DNA from: Gymnorhina tibicen
Lineage: Eukaryota > Chordata > Aves > Passeriformes > Artamidae
Assembly: GCA_013399875.1 (NCBI GenBank)
Contig: VXAZ01018984.1
Span: forward strand, 8,520,206 to 8,584,205
Length of the DNA: 64,000 nucleotides
Reading direction: 5' to 3'
In this document: in pieces, positions 49,701 to 62,713 of the stretch
Layout of the letters: the number at the start of each line of letters is the position of its first letter
How positions within the stretch are numbered: the stretch's first letter is position 1
Program-made: the position numbers and the translations under genes
The notes under the pieces: generated by a model
Database searches by the model: none
The model's input: the letters and a program-made list of their open reading frames with translations, nothing else
Told to the model about the DNA's origin: nothing

Positions 49701-51350
49701 TGGAGGGGCAGCTGACACAATTGCAAGTCCACTTTGCTTGGAGATTGCTCAAATACAAATGGACAAAATTGGGCTTGCCAGCCCTGTGTGCAGTAGTAGG
49801 TGCTTAACATTTGCAGGTGTTGGCAAGTATTTTCAGGTGTATGCCTTTAAAATCAATAAGTTCTGTAAACAAGTTTCATTGTTTAGTATGAAAGTTACGT
49901 ATTCTTTTCAATTCTGAAGTGAAATTTGAATGTAGGCATGTTATTTGTTCATTTTTCATGACTCAAAAATATGGAGTGTGTTTTTCTTCTGTTCTTTTTA
50001 TTTTGTAACTTGTGATTTTAGCTTCTTGATAGATCTCCTCCCCCCTCCAATTTTTGTTTCTATTCATCCCTCTCTTTTCTGAGATCTTGCTCTTTTGCAC
50101 CCCCATATTTTATTTTCATCTAAAGCCATTCCAGTTTCCCATGAGGACAAATGGAAACCAGATGCTTGCTTTTTGGATATATTTTCAAGTTCAGTAACTT
50201 ACCATGGACTTTTATAAATAAATCTCTAAGTCACTGAACAGCTAAAAGCCACCACCTATTTTTAAAATATTATTTTTGGGGACTGTTTCTCCAGACATTT
50301 GCCTTAATGATTCTTTGGGAGTGAGAAGGATAAAGAATTGTGGATTTCTACAGATGAATTAGATCATGATACCTGTGAAACTTCTGGGGAAAGTGTCAGC
50401 AATACAGGGATAAAAGTAAAACAGAAAAGTTGGAAAGTTTTAGGCTTTGTTTTTCTTATAATGACAGAGAACATATTTACCTCTCTTATTTAGTAAAACA
50501 GATCTGCACAGGTATAGTAGGATTTGTAAAGGAATTTCTTTCGCTCTATCTATGAACTTACTAATTTAGGACAAAAGATTTCTTGAGATTTCTTGGCTTG
50601 GGAAGTGAAAGGAGGATTCTCTGGGTTGTTTACTCCTCTATTGCTATATTGCAGTGCTTTTGGGGTGGAGAAAATCTTTCTGGGTGCAGTAAGCTGGCAG
50701 TGAACACTTACTGCGGTTCTGATTACAGCTCTTCAGTGGAGGAACGTGGCTGTTACAAACCAACAGATGAATTCCAGTGAGGGCCATGGGTTTGGGTAGG
50801 TTTGTTGGGGTTTTTTTCCTAAACATTTTTAAAGCATAGGGTTAGCCTCATCATAGCCCAAGTGTCATAGGTGAGGCTAGGGCCTCCTGGGTGTTTTTGA
50901 TGTCCTACAGGACTCTGAGACAAAATCTAGCTGAGCCATAAGGCTGCGTTCCGTGGTTGGTAAACTCAAAAGACATGACATTTGTTTTAGCTGCCTGCCT
51001 GAGTATGAATCTTTATGATACTGTCCTCCCTCATCTTTTTGGTTTTTCTTTCAGGAAGCATGAAGTCTAGGCTTTTAGCTTAAGGACAGCTGAAATTCTC
51101 ATGATTTGAGATGGGGTACCAAGAAAAAAATGTTATGGATCATTTTAATTCTACTTTTCTGAGAGAGTTTTTCAAGTTGACCAATTTGGAAAGGGTTTTC
51201 AGCAGTAAACGAGTCAGTACTTTCCAGTTAGTACGCTTTTTTCTTACTATTTTTGTTTAATTTACAGGCTTCACTTTACATGATGGTTAAAACTCATGTT
51301 TGAGTTCTATGAGTCATGGGTTCCTTGGGTGGTTATTTTGTTTCCCTAAA

Positions 51351-51360
51351 CCATATATGG
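51351..51360. promoter_or_regulatory. perfect CArG box CCATATATGG
   Basis: The site is an exact CC(A/T)6GG palindrome, the serum response factor site. SRF drives many actin-cytoskeleton and muscle genes, the class to which PDLIM5 belongs. About four exact matches are expected by chance per 64 kb of uniform sequence; this is the only one I noticed. Confidence 0.35.
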
Positions 51361-52171
51361 ATGAGCTTTAAGAAAACTATGGTAAGAATGCATTCTGAAG
51401 TCTTATTTTTTCTCCCAACTTTAGTCATCATCATTTCCCTTACATAGGTATTTTGACTTTAGTTTGGTTCTTCAGTGATTTGCTTTTTTAGCAAAATAGA
51501 ATCTTGATTACGCTATGCCAGCTGACCAGAGGCAATAATTGGTTGAAAGACACCACAGCTTTGGAGTAATTTTTTCAAATTCTGAAAACTTTTTTTTTGG
51601 CTGTAATTCTTTTGGTAATACTGTTTCTTATATAACTTGTTTCAGGGATGTCAGAACTAAGTGCTGGATGATTAAGGAAATAATTTCTTTTTAACTGAGG
51701 GAGTTGAGACAGAAAACTTGCAGAACTCAGTCGAGATTGTATGGCTAGAAATATATAAACAAACTGTATATTGGTAGTTCAAATGTTATTCAAAATCTTT
51801 GGCAACTTATTCCCCAGTGCTAGTTTATTTTCAATCATTAATACAAGTTTTCAGTAGTTATGCCTGAAAATAAACTAGGTGGAAAACAGTGCCTCCCAAA
51901 CAGACATTCCCTTCTCTTGTTTAGCCATGTCACCTAAGCTTTGAGGTGGCAGCTGTTCCAGGTGGCTCACTTTTTTTAGCCCCACATAGCCTGGTGAGAC
52001 TTTAAACAATCCTGGAGAACTTTCTGTTACTGACCATGGCCTTTTTGTGCTGTGCATTGCAGTGCAGTCAACTGAGTCATCTTAAGTCCTCCTGTTTTAT
52101 CTCACCCTGAAATTAAGTGGTATTGGGTTAAAACATTGTCCAAAGAATTCAAAGCTAAGGAATGATACTGC

Positions 52172-52196
52172 TTTTTTTTTTTTTTTTTTTTTTTTT
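52172..52196 (+). repeat. T25 homopolymer
   Basis: There are twenty-five consecutive T residues, likely length-polymorphic. No poly-A retrocopy body was recognised on the complementary strand next to it. Confidence 0.9.
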
Positions 52197-53611
52197 CATA
52201 CAAAGGTTGTTGTATAAATCTCTGCACTTATTGGAAGCAAGGTAGGAACCTTTTGCTCCTAATTTAGGAGCTGAACAGGTTTAGCTAGCTAAGTCATGCC
52301 TTTGGAAAGCCTGCCCACACACTAAATAAGTGGAAGGGTACGGCTCTTGCTTCCAGCTGAAATTCAGAGTCTCCTTGCACGTAGCACTTTGCTGCTCGTC
52401 AGGTAGCAATTAGATGAACCACAAAACATGCTGCAGCCAAGTGAATCCAACAAACTAAAGGCTTGCCTGGAAGTTCAAAGGAGAGTTGCTGGGATGAAAA
52501 TGGAAGGTTGCTGGGTAAAAAGCAGAGTTCAGTGACTTGTACAGGATGATACCTACCCATCTGCCAGGAAAATGTGTGGGACTGAGGGCGAGTTAGGCAA
52601 TAGAAATAGCAGCCTTTCTCTCATTGTGTACCTTAGAGTTTTGCTGGGAATCTTTAGAACTGCAAAAGATTTGTCAAGGCTGCGCAGTTTCTTGCGGTTG
52701 CTGCAGTACCTAGCATAGGAACATAAATACAGTAGTAAATATACATAGTGGACAATGGCGAGATTGTTATTTACTGAACATCAAAATATTTCCTTCAACT
52801 TTAAGTTAGAGATGTTTTTTCACTTTTAACTTCAGGTACATTCCCCTCTGGCCCCCATATAGTTAATACCACCTCAGGAAGTTGAAAATCAAGCAAAGGG
52901 AGGTTGAAGAAGAAACACTTAATGTGCTGGTTTTTTGGGGTTTTTTTTGTTTTCTTTTTATTTTATTTTTAGTTTGTTTGCCACCAGGGAAATGCAAAAT
53001 ATCACTTCTGAGTTGCAGCAATTGCAGCCATTTTACCATTATGGTTTTGAGGGTTTGTCTACATACTATGTAATGGTGGGTTAAACCAAGGGCAGTCAGC
53101 ATAGGGAGGTATTTAAAAACATCACGTTCTTTTGTATGAAAATGAGGAGGCCATCATCAAGTAATTGTCTCTCACAAGCTGGGAGCCTGTATATTCAATT
53201 CAGGATAAATTTTCAAATTCCTACCCTCATAGTCCCAGTCCTTGATGGAATAAGGGTTGGTCAGGTTGCTTGGGAGAGTAGCTCAGATGTTATAATCAGC
53301 AGAAGCTGATAAAGAGCTGGGGCATCGCTATTTAAAGTGCTTGTGGTGGAGGTTTGCACCTGAGAATCCCTCATGAAAATGGAAGGAGGGAACTTGGATC
53401 CTAGATGTTCCCTTCTGTTTGCAATGGATCAAGTGGTAACTAAAGTGCCTTAATTGGTCATCTTGCTTTTTTGCCTTAACCAGTGAGACATATCCATGCC
53501 ATTGGTTTATAAAAATTGTTGCATAGCACAGACATCTGATAAATACAGCAAAAAGTAATTCTGAACTTGACTCTTAGTTTGTTTCCTAAAAATAATATTT
53601 GTTTTCAGACC

Positions 53612-53707
53612 GGGGAGTAAAGTTGGGGTGTTTTGGGGGGTTTCTTTGCTGTTGTTTTTTTTCGTTCTTTTTTTGTTTGTTTGTTTCGTTTTTTGGGGGT
53701 TTTTTTG
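53612..53707 (+). repeat. T/G low-complexity tract with G runs
   Basis: G runs of 4, 4, 6 and 5 bases lie within T-rich sequence that includes (TTTG)n. The first three runs are closely spaced, but the fourth is about 55 bases away, so G-quadruplex potential is moderate. Confidence 0.8.
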
Positions 53708-55155
53708 AGTAATTTTGCTGACCTTATAGATGTTTGTTGTAAAGCCTGAAACCATATCTTTGAGATGTGTTTGGATTAGCCAAAAAATAAATGTTTATCA
53801 CATGTTGTTATTATATGGCCTGCATTCTTTAATTCCTATATTTAAGATAAATATGAGAATATTTGCCTTCCATTATCATTCTGCTGTAGGGATTAGACCA
53901 CTCTGATGTATAATGACGCTTTTAGAAAAAAAAGATTAAATTGTTAAAGCAAAAAAATGCAGTGCCAACAAACATGAGTATTAAAAGTGGCTTTACACAA
54001 GCAGATCATTAGAAAGGTAATAGCTTTGGCTTGATGTTTAGGTGTACAGTAGTTTAGAAGCCTATTTTCACTCTATTATAAAACTAAAGTAAAACTAATC
54101 TGTATTCTAGTTTAGATCTGACACAACTGATTTCTGTCTGTGAAGACAGGAACAGTGAAGGTTTATTCACGTATATTTTTCCTGAAATGGTGTAGTTCAG
54201 TAGGAAGTATCTGGAAATTAGATAATCTTACTTGATCTTGGCATGTGCTAGATGGACAGTGTGCCTCAGTATGCAAGGTGAGGATGGGTTTGCAATGCTC
54301 TGCCTAAGAGATGAAAGACATGATAATGATAAACAACTGCCTGTGATTTAGAATAACTTTCTGAAATACCAATAGTTTTCTCCTGTCTTACAGAATTAAA
54401 AAAAAGAAAAAAAAAACAGAGTTGAGGAGTATCTTTGTGGGCAGCAGGGAATTGCTTAATGAACTCCACATTGTTCAGTTCATATGCTCTTGCTGTAAGC
54501 AAGAAGTAACATTTGCAAGCTGAAATTTAATACAGAAAACATCTAGGCTGAGTGAGGTTATGACTAGTGTTACTAGGAGTCTGACTGTTATTTAACAGCG
54601 TTTTCCAGGTTGAAAACCTGTTCAAGATAGTTTTGCGTTTTAAGTTGATTTATATTCTGCATGTTGCAAAGCCTTTTCATTGCTATTGAAGGGTGGAAGC
54701 AGAACGTGAGCTATGTCCCCCAACAGCCCCACACTGAAGAGATCTCTGGTAACATAAGTGCTTCTAAGGAGTAGATTGGATATATTTCCCAAACATGAAA
54801 TATATGCATTTTAGGAATGCAGGAACATGACTAAGCTAACCTTCATTATGAAAGTCTAAAAAGTCTCTTGAAAACCACAGGAGTTAATTTTGCTGGCTAT
54901 CAGTATCTCGGTGATGTGCAATAAAGCTTCTGCTTAAGAAGTACAAGTGCCAACTTCCTACACGAGGGGAAAAGCAGTCTCCATTGACAGTGCAATATTA
55001 AGTCAACCTTTCTGTGGTAATTACATGCCAGGTGCTTTGGGCTACACCATCATTGTCAAGAGCTGTTGTGGCTGTATAAGTACAATGCAGGTGCTTTTTA
55101 CTTTTCATTATCTCTTCTCTTCACACAGGAGATGCTGAAAGGAGTGTTGGTTTCT

Positions 55156-55187
55156 GGGGGTGGGGAGGAAGGGCCATTGGTTTGGGG
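55156..55187 (+). other. G-quadruplex candidate in intron 3
   Basis: Tracts of 5, 4, 3 and 4 G are separated by loops of 1, 5 and 10 bases on the gene-sense strand. This is close to the usual folding rule, with only the last loop longer than seven bases. Confidence 0.6.
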
Positions 55188-57298
55188 TTCAGTCTGGGTT
55201 TGTTTCAGAAAAGGGCAGAAATGGAGCTATGGAATAGTTCAGATTTTGAAGACCGATAGGAAAGCAATGTTGTTTGCTCTTAGCGTGATTTCCTGGCTAG
55301 GTCCTGCTTCTTAGTTTTTCTGAGGAAAAGGTTCATAGCTGTGTTTCAGGAAGCTCTTTTGGTTACTGTTTTCCTCCCATTTATAAATAATCCCCAGAGG
55401 GGAGCATAGGTTTGTTTTGTTTCTTTAATGAGTTACAGAAAGCCATCAGAAAAGTGATAGTCTTAGGTTTTTGTTATATTTTGTTTCATTTGAAGTGATT
55501 TTATTGAAGTATTATTCTCCAGGAGGCCTTTGATGCAATTCTGGCTTTCATTTCCTTATTTTCTAATGAACTTCTGTGGTATTCATGGTGACAGTCACCA
55601 ATATCCCATACGCACTGCAGCGTAATGTAGAAAAACATTTTTTTGTTTCTCTAGTAATACTACCTGCTTTAGGCAGCAGCTAATTACAGCTGTTTTAAGA
55701 TGCTATATTACTTGCAAAGTGTTTTCCATTAGTGATCTTACTATAGGTGGGTTTTTATTTGTCAGAACTGATATAGTGGTTAAGCATAGGTTTTAAATTT
55801 TTAGTTCCATTTCTGTTTTTACAGCGGACTTGGCTGGGCTTTAATGTTTTATTTTCTAAAACTAGATGTTTCCTCTTAAGCAGATAACCTTTATCTGCCT
55901 TTCTCATAGTCAGAGCTGATCTTTACTTGATAGCCTCTGAGGACTTCAATAGAAGATGCTAAGAAAAACGAAGTATCATGATGATAAATCAGGAGTGACT
56001 GTTACCAGTCCTTTTTGTTTAGTTCCTTGTGAACTGAAGTTCGTGTTCTCCCCTCAGATACTCTCTTGTTGTTAAGAGCCCCGTAGGCAAATATTGCTTG
56101 TTGCAGTTCTTTTTACATTTTGTTAATGATGTAGATCTGCTTTCAACTCTTAAATAATATTTAGGTTTTGGAGTGCACATAGGTTTCATTTCCCGAAGTG
56201 AAGTTTCCTACAACAAAATACTCGAGGAAAGATGTGCTCCTGAGTGTTCTGATGAAACACTGTAGAGTTTCAATGCCCAGTAAAATACACCTGAGTTTTT
56301 CATCTTCTAATGCTGCTGTTAGTTCAGTATTAGAAGTGAAATCCAGCTTTGCCTGGTGATTGAGTAACAAAGAGCTGTGTATGAATTGGTATGGTTTTTT
56401 TTTTTCTTTTTTTTTTTAATATCCCCACTGCCTCACATTTTCCTGTGGGGTGTGTTTTGGCCTGACACTGAATAGGATGTGTTTTAGTGGACGTGTTCTG
56501 GACTGAACACTAAGCCTGAAAAATAACAGCAGAATTGAAAACCATGGGGATTGCTTTGTCTGAGAGGAGTGTATTGTATCAGTGAACCTGTTAGTCTGGT
56601 ATCCAGACCCCTGTGGCTGCTTTCCGATGATTCAGCGTGGGTATGAGAACTAAACCGTGCCTTGTAACCCCTGCGTGGTGAGAACCTGTGTGCTTTCACA
56701 AGACATGTGGGTTTGATTATTGTAAACACTTGTAACTAATAATTAAACTGGGGTCTTATAGGCGTTGTTTCATGTATCTATCAACGTAACTCATCCCCGA
56801 CAGGCTAACAGCATCAAGGTGTTTGTGCTGTGTGTAGATGAAAAGTATTTTCTCACACTGATTTTTTTTTTTTTTTCCAATTGCACTTTCCTCCAACTTT
56901 GGTGCACAGTGTATCCCCACTTTTACCTAATCCACAGTGAGTTGTTCAGGCAGACAGTAAGACAGTTTTCTGTACTTATTTCTGTGCACCCTCTCTGCTT
57001 TTGGCAGGGTCTGCACCAGATCTGAGTCTTTGTCAACTTTGTGGTTTGAGACTTGAGACAGGAAGTCTTCAGAATTCATCTGACACTTCAGTTTAGTCAC
57101 AGCTGAATCCTTATTCCCACCAGGGGAGAAAAAAAAAGGAAAAAAGCCCTTTGTCTTTTCAGTTGCTCATGTGCACATTCTTTCATTCATGGAGATGCAG
57201 CAATTTCTGGCCTTGAAAAGACTTTGGCTCCCTGCTGGGGCAGAGGCCCAGAGGACATGCTTTCCTCCTGACCTCAGGGTGCTTCTGGTGGAGTCCTG

Positions 57299-57320
57299 TG
57301 TTGGAGCCTCTGCTCCAACA
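57299..57320. repeat. perfect 9-bp inverted repeat, 4-nt loop
   Basis: TGTTGGAGC at 57299-57307 pairs with GCTCCAACA at 57312-57320 around CTCT. It is a GC-containing and therefore fairly stable small hairpin, in intron 3. Confidence 0.85.
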
Positions 57321-60300
57321 AAAAGTGCTCAGAAAGGAAAATTTCTCTTCCTTCCTGTGATGAGTAAGGAGGTTTGAGAGACCCCATCTCAACTTCATAA
57401 AAGTTTTGAATTATCCTTTTAACCTGCTGCATTGTTTGGTGTTGGCGCCACAATCCTCCTCTGTCTTGCACGTGACCTGACACCACTGGCTGCTGCTGGA
57501 GATGGCAGATCCTTGCTCTCCCCAGCCCCGAGGCAACTAATCCATACAAGGGAAGCGTTCCTGCCAGTTTCAGGGAGCTGTGAGATGTGGGAGTTGGGAT
57601 GTTAAGAAGCAGGGATGCAATAGTCAGTAAGAATATTGTTTCAAAGAATGAGGAATCTTTCAAGTAAGGACAGTGTAACTTTAGCAGAAGTGGCACATGC
57701 GCAGCACAGAGACGTTAGTGTTGGATCATAGTGCTGAATGAGCATCTCTTCTGCAAGGATAAGAGGTGACAAAGAGTTGCCTTTGCTTCCGCTCCATGGG
57801 AAGTTAACAACAAAACAAGTAGCACTAAATTTATAGAGATGAAATGAAAAAAAACTTATTAAAATGTAGGCTTAATTACACTTGATGCTAATTGTGTTTG
57901 GTCCCTACTTTGTAAAACATTGGTGCATGTTAAGCTTTAGCTTTTTTCCAGCATTCCTGTGGCTGTTTTAGCAGAGCAGAGTTTGTCTGTTAACATGAAA
58001 TCTGCAAATCATTTCAATCTCTCTTACATTTAAATTTACAACAGATTTACATGCTTTTGTATTTTGGAATCTTTGATATTATTCTTAATGCCTTAAACTT
58101 CTAAGTTTATGATGTCTGCTGAGTATTTTCTCCCACGGTTTTGGCAAGCCTCAATTTCCTCACATTTCTAACTCTTGCCAAGATACAATTTGAATATAAC
58201 TTGGAAAACCCCGACAAAACAAACAACAAAACCCCATGAAAATTTGGTAAATAAAATATAAATATAAAATATTACATAAAAATGAGGGTGTGACTGAGGA
58301 CAAAATCTTCCAAAATAAAATAAATGGGCAGTGTGAGAGGTTATAAGCCATTGTCTGGGAGACAGAAACTTTTGTAGAGAATCTATGTCAGCATCTAAGA
58401 CTGGTTTGAAGCTGATGTTTGATGTTGCTTTCTGTTTGGAATAAAGTCTTCACCAAACAGTTAAATGGGTTTTCTGGGCGGCAATTATTTTGGGGGGCTT
58501 GCTTCTTTGGCCTAGTATGTTGTTTCTGTTTAACCTGTGACTGATTGCTGCTCTGTAAGAGAGACCATCTTGGCAAAAGGGAATGGATTATAGAAATAAT
58601 GTCTTTTGTTGTGAGGGAGAAGGACTTTTAACATTCAGTGTCTTTTGGAGGGAAGATGACCAAACCTAGGGTAGTCAGTCTTATTGACTGTACAGTATCC
58701 CTTTTAGCTCCTAAGCATCTATGTAAAAAATGGAATGTAGCATACATTCTTAAAATGTATTACAGAGTTTAGGAAGCCAAAGTTTTAATGAGGACAGTGA
58801 CTTCAGAGGCAACTAATGCTTCTTGATTGCTAACAGATTATTTTTCCTTTACATACAAAGCCATTCCACATGAGCAGACTATAAGTCTCAGTGACACATG
58901 GAGTCACTAAAATACACGTACTGGGCTAAATATAATGTATAACAGGTTTTGCAAGTACAAAAAAGTGTAATATTTTCCATTCAAGGCCTCTCAAGTACTG
59001 AAATTTTTAAGTGTGCCTGCTGTCAATACTGATCTTGGAGATGCTTGACAAAAAGAGTTGCCGGTTATCTCCTTTCCAAGTCTTGGAAGGAAGGTGATGA
59101 CTGGACGAGTCAGTAATTTTCCACAAAGTCTTCTTAACTCATAAGTGACCGCTCCATTAACCTGATAACCGAGTGAGTGCTGGGACTAATATTTTTGTGT
59201 TGCATCTCTTGGAGCTGCCTACAAAGGAGCCATGTTGAGTAACTTAATTATGTAGAGAGTATGGTTATGGGATTTTTGTGTCTTTTGCACTTGGCTGAAG
59301 GGAGGTGTCCTGGAGAAGAAAGCTCTTAATGCAATTTGAGCAAGTTGGAGCAAGGACAGATTGAAGTTTCCCTTGCGGCAGGGCTGCTAGACTCAGGTGG
59401 CACAGTGCTGTGAGCAGGGGCTTACGTGGAACTTGGGACAAAATCAAGTTTCAGCACAACTCAGGTAAACAACACCGTCATTAAAAAACAAGAACAACAA
59501 TGAAAAAAAAGAAGAAAAATCAATATTAAATCTCAGTTACCATATGGAGTGTATTTTGGCAGGAAATGGAACCAGGGAGAAGAGAATTAGATGTCTCACG
59601 TAAGTGGCCCTTCTTAGCCACTTCTGTGAAAAGCTGTTAGGTTGGCTTTTACTTAGGGTCCAGATAAATTTCAGAGTATCTTACATCAATTAATAAGATG
59701 TATGAGTCACTTTATTTTTTTATTTTAGTCAGAAAGAGATGATTCTTACTTACATTAGCCACTAAAGGTAGCTATTTTTGTTATACACCATGTAGTTGTT
59801 GCTTACAAATCCTATTGTACGCAACACGTAGAGGTGAGTGAAGGTAGCATGCCAGTGCTGAAGTTTGTAATATATCAATTCAATGTCATTGTTGATAATT
59901 TTAAAGCTGATGAGTGATGTGGGGGGAAGGTTGGAGAAATTGTGAACTGGTTCAGTGGTTTAATCTGGTAGATTTATCTTGGTAGGAAGGATGGATTCAT
60001 AACTTATGTTTGTTTCTTTTTATACTAGAAATGACCAATGTATTTTGGAATAAAATATGGTTGTAAAGTTTTGAATTTCTCTTAATGTGGAGGAAAAACG
60101 GTTCTTTTTTTAATGAGAAGGACTTCATCTGCTATAAAAGATAATGGAGCCTGAGGCATTTATAACCCTTCCTGGAGATATCTTGCAGGGCTGGACCTGA
60201 ACTGTTTCTGCTATAAACCAGTAATTAGCAGATCGAGCACATGATTGATCAAGATCTGAATAAAGGACACTGTGAAACTATTCCTTCTTTTTCTTTTCTT

Positions 60301-62362
60301 TCTTTGTAGAAGAGAGAGGAAAAAGGTTGTAAATAGTTTGCAGCTTTGTCTGAGGATGTACTCATGTAAAATTTTTATTTTAAAATTACATCTTTCATTC
60401 TAGTCATTATTTTGATCATAGTTTTCTTGGCTGAGGTGGGTTTCTTTTTTGCCTCCCATACATTAGCACTAGAGAATGACTCTTTGTTAATAATAGCTGT
60501 GCACTGTGGGTGAGGCCAAAAGGAAGTATGAGGGCGAGCTGGAGTAATTGCAAGCATTAGATATTCACACTTGACTACCCTATTCATTGTATAATTCTCC
60601 CAAATGATTTTATTCATAAGAAATGTGAAGAATTCATCTGATTCTTCTCATGATACACCATCTTCCTGCTGTTTGGTTTTGTATTTTTTAAACTCCATGG
60701 AAAACTCTTCTCATGATGAGTCACCGAATTAAATTACCTCTGGACATTTTCAGAATTTTTTTTCCTTTTTTTTCCCCTGCCTGTCTGTCAGTCTGAGTGG
60801 GGTTTGTTTGTTTGTGGTTCTTTGGTTTGTTTGCTTTTGAGTTGCTCTTCCTAAAGAGGATCTGTCAGACATAACTGCTACATGTGTAGGTAAGTAAAAA
60901 AAGGAAATAGAGATACAGAGCATGTCATTAATGGTTTAATGCTATTCCCTGCCTTAGGTCACTGTAGATTGGTAATGGTCAAGGCAGGGAGGCAAACGGG
61001 AAAACTGATAGAAACTGGCAAAAATTGGCAGGATCCAGATGATCAGATTTCTGTGATGGTAGATATGAAAGTCTTTCAGTGTGGGATTAGAGAGCTCTTA
61101 TAGTCACAGTCATTTCAAACTCTGTGCTTCTTGGACTGGTCGAGCCTGTAGGAAAGGCTTGCATAGGCAACGACCAACCCTGGTGAGAGCTCTCCAAAAA
61201 TCAGGCTTTGTGCACGTGGCTGCTGGAGTGAAGATGACTATGGGATATCACTTATGGAGACTAGAGGGTGGCCAGTACTACTTTGTTGGTTTCCAAACCA
61301 TGGTAATTCAAGCTTTGTGTAGACACACAGAATATTTTTCAGGACTGTGTAGAAATGTTTCCTCCTTTCTGCAAAAGACTGCAGAAATCCTAAGTCTTTC
61401 TCAAGTCAGTGATTATTTTTCTCCTTGTTCATGGGTGTTTCCTCTTGAAGATTGCAGTTAGGCCAAGAAAAAATATATTGGTCACTGGTCTGCTTAACAT
61501 AAATATGTTATTAACAGAAGGTGTCTGTACAGTTGAGCTTTTCATCTTTGTCCAAAGAGATCACTCAGGAAGTGCACTTTCCGTGCCTAAAAATTCTTGT
61601 AGGAAGCAGCTGAGACCCATGACTTTTTTTCCCATGAAAAAATGCCTTCAGGTAGTAGACTATAGAGTTGCACTTCTCCCCATGACTTGCCAAGACAATA
61701 TCTTTTAGTAAAGCAGCATCCATATAAAAATAATTCTCATGATCAAATTAGCCTCCAGCTGTTTGTAACTAATATTTTCTGCAGTCAATGAGCCAGTACT
61801 TTCAAAGTTCTTGTATTTCAGGTAAATAATTGAAATGTTCTCCCCATAACTGCTCTGAAATAGCAAATTTTTTTTGTTAACAGTTTTGAAACAGTGTGTA
61901 GGTTCTTCCGTGTGACTGGTGGGGATTTGCCATTCACGCTCTCAAGTAAAACCCTTCTCCCCATTTCTGGTTTAACCCGTGCAACCCGTACAATACCTTT
62001 CTGAAAGTTCAGGGGCTGGTTAGCTAGCCTGTAAACTGTGATGCATTGACCTTGCATATTTATTTTAAGCTGTGTCTGTAGTTATTTAGTGAAAGATTTA
62101 AAGAAACAATCTAAAGTTGGCCACAGTTTATCTTCACTTCTTAAAATAACACAGATAACTCAGTGGCATGATCTTTGGTGACATTTGAATTCTATTGGCA
62201 CACTTTGAAATAGCCAGCTGGGACATCACAGGCAGACATCAGTTTTGAAGCCTTGCAGATACCATCTAAATGCCAAGCTTTTGAGTAGCAAAATAATGCA
62301 TTTATATATAGATTAAACACACGCTAATCAGAAGTGCCTTGCAACACATGTCAGTAATTGTG

Positions 62363-62391
62363 AACAGCTGCATCAGAACAATGCAGCTGTT
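62363..62391. repeat. perfect 11-bp inverted repeat with two CAGCTG E-boxes
   Basis: AACAGCTGCAT at 62363-62373 and ATGCAGCTGTT at 62381-62391 are exact reverse complements around a 7-nt loop. Each arm carries CAGCTG (62365-62370 and 62384-62389), the E-box preferred by myogenic bHLH factors. The paired arrangement could be a DNA regulatory site or a hairpin. Confidence 0.75.
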
Positions 62392-62713
62392 AAAACTCCT
62401 TCATGCCCCAGATTACATGTATTTGGTCCAAATTACTCATGGGTATATCTGTATGCTTTTGGGGGGGATACAGAGAATCATTTGGGATGCATTAATTTGC
62501 TGAAATCAGTCCTTGATTATGCATTACTAAGAGAGTGCATGATATAAGGAGGCTCATAGACATTTACAAAAATAATCTAACACCATTCTTGCACAGCAAG
62601 CAAACACCACTGTAACCGAGTTGTATGGTGTTTGTGTGTACAGTGTCTAGTATGCTGTCCTTCAGGCTCTAGCTGGATCTGCAAAACACACAGTGCTGCT
62701 ACAGGAATACCTT

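Larger units (their letters stand above)
46711..62713 (+). other. PDLIM5: PDLIM5 intron 3 (part), unique sequence
   Basis: This is 16 kb from the GTAAGA donor with no recognised exon, RNA gene or CR1. It contains a CArG box (51351-51360), a T25 run (52172-52196), a T/G tract with G runs (53612-53707), a G-quadruplex candidate (55156-55187), a 9-bp hairpin (57299-57320), an AT-rich block near 58240-58330 and a hairpin with two E-boxes (62363-62391). Several strong acceptor-like sites (51053, 60309, 63943) lead quickly to stops in the PDLIM5 phase. Confidence 0.55.

Noticed and set aside
60309..60335. Strong pyrimidine tract and AG at 60309 followed by an AAGAGAGAGG purine stretch, possibly a small exon
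   Set aside because: In the PDLIM5 phase it gives a short basic peptide unlike any PDLIM5 region, then a stop. Called a pseudo-acceptor.
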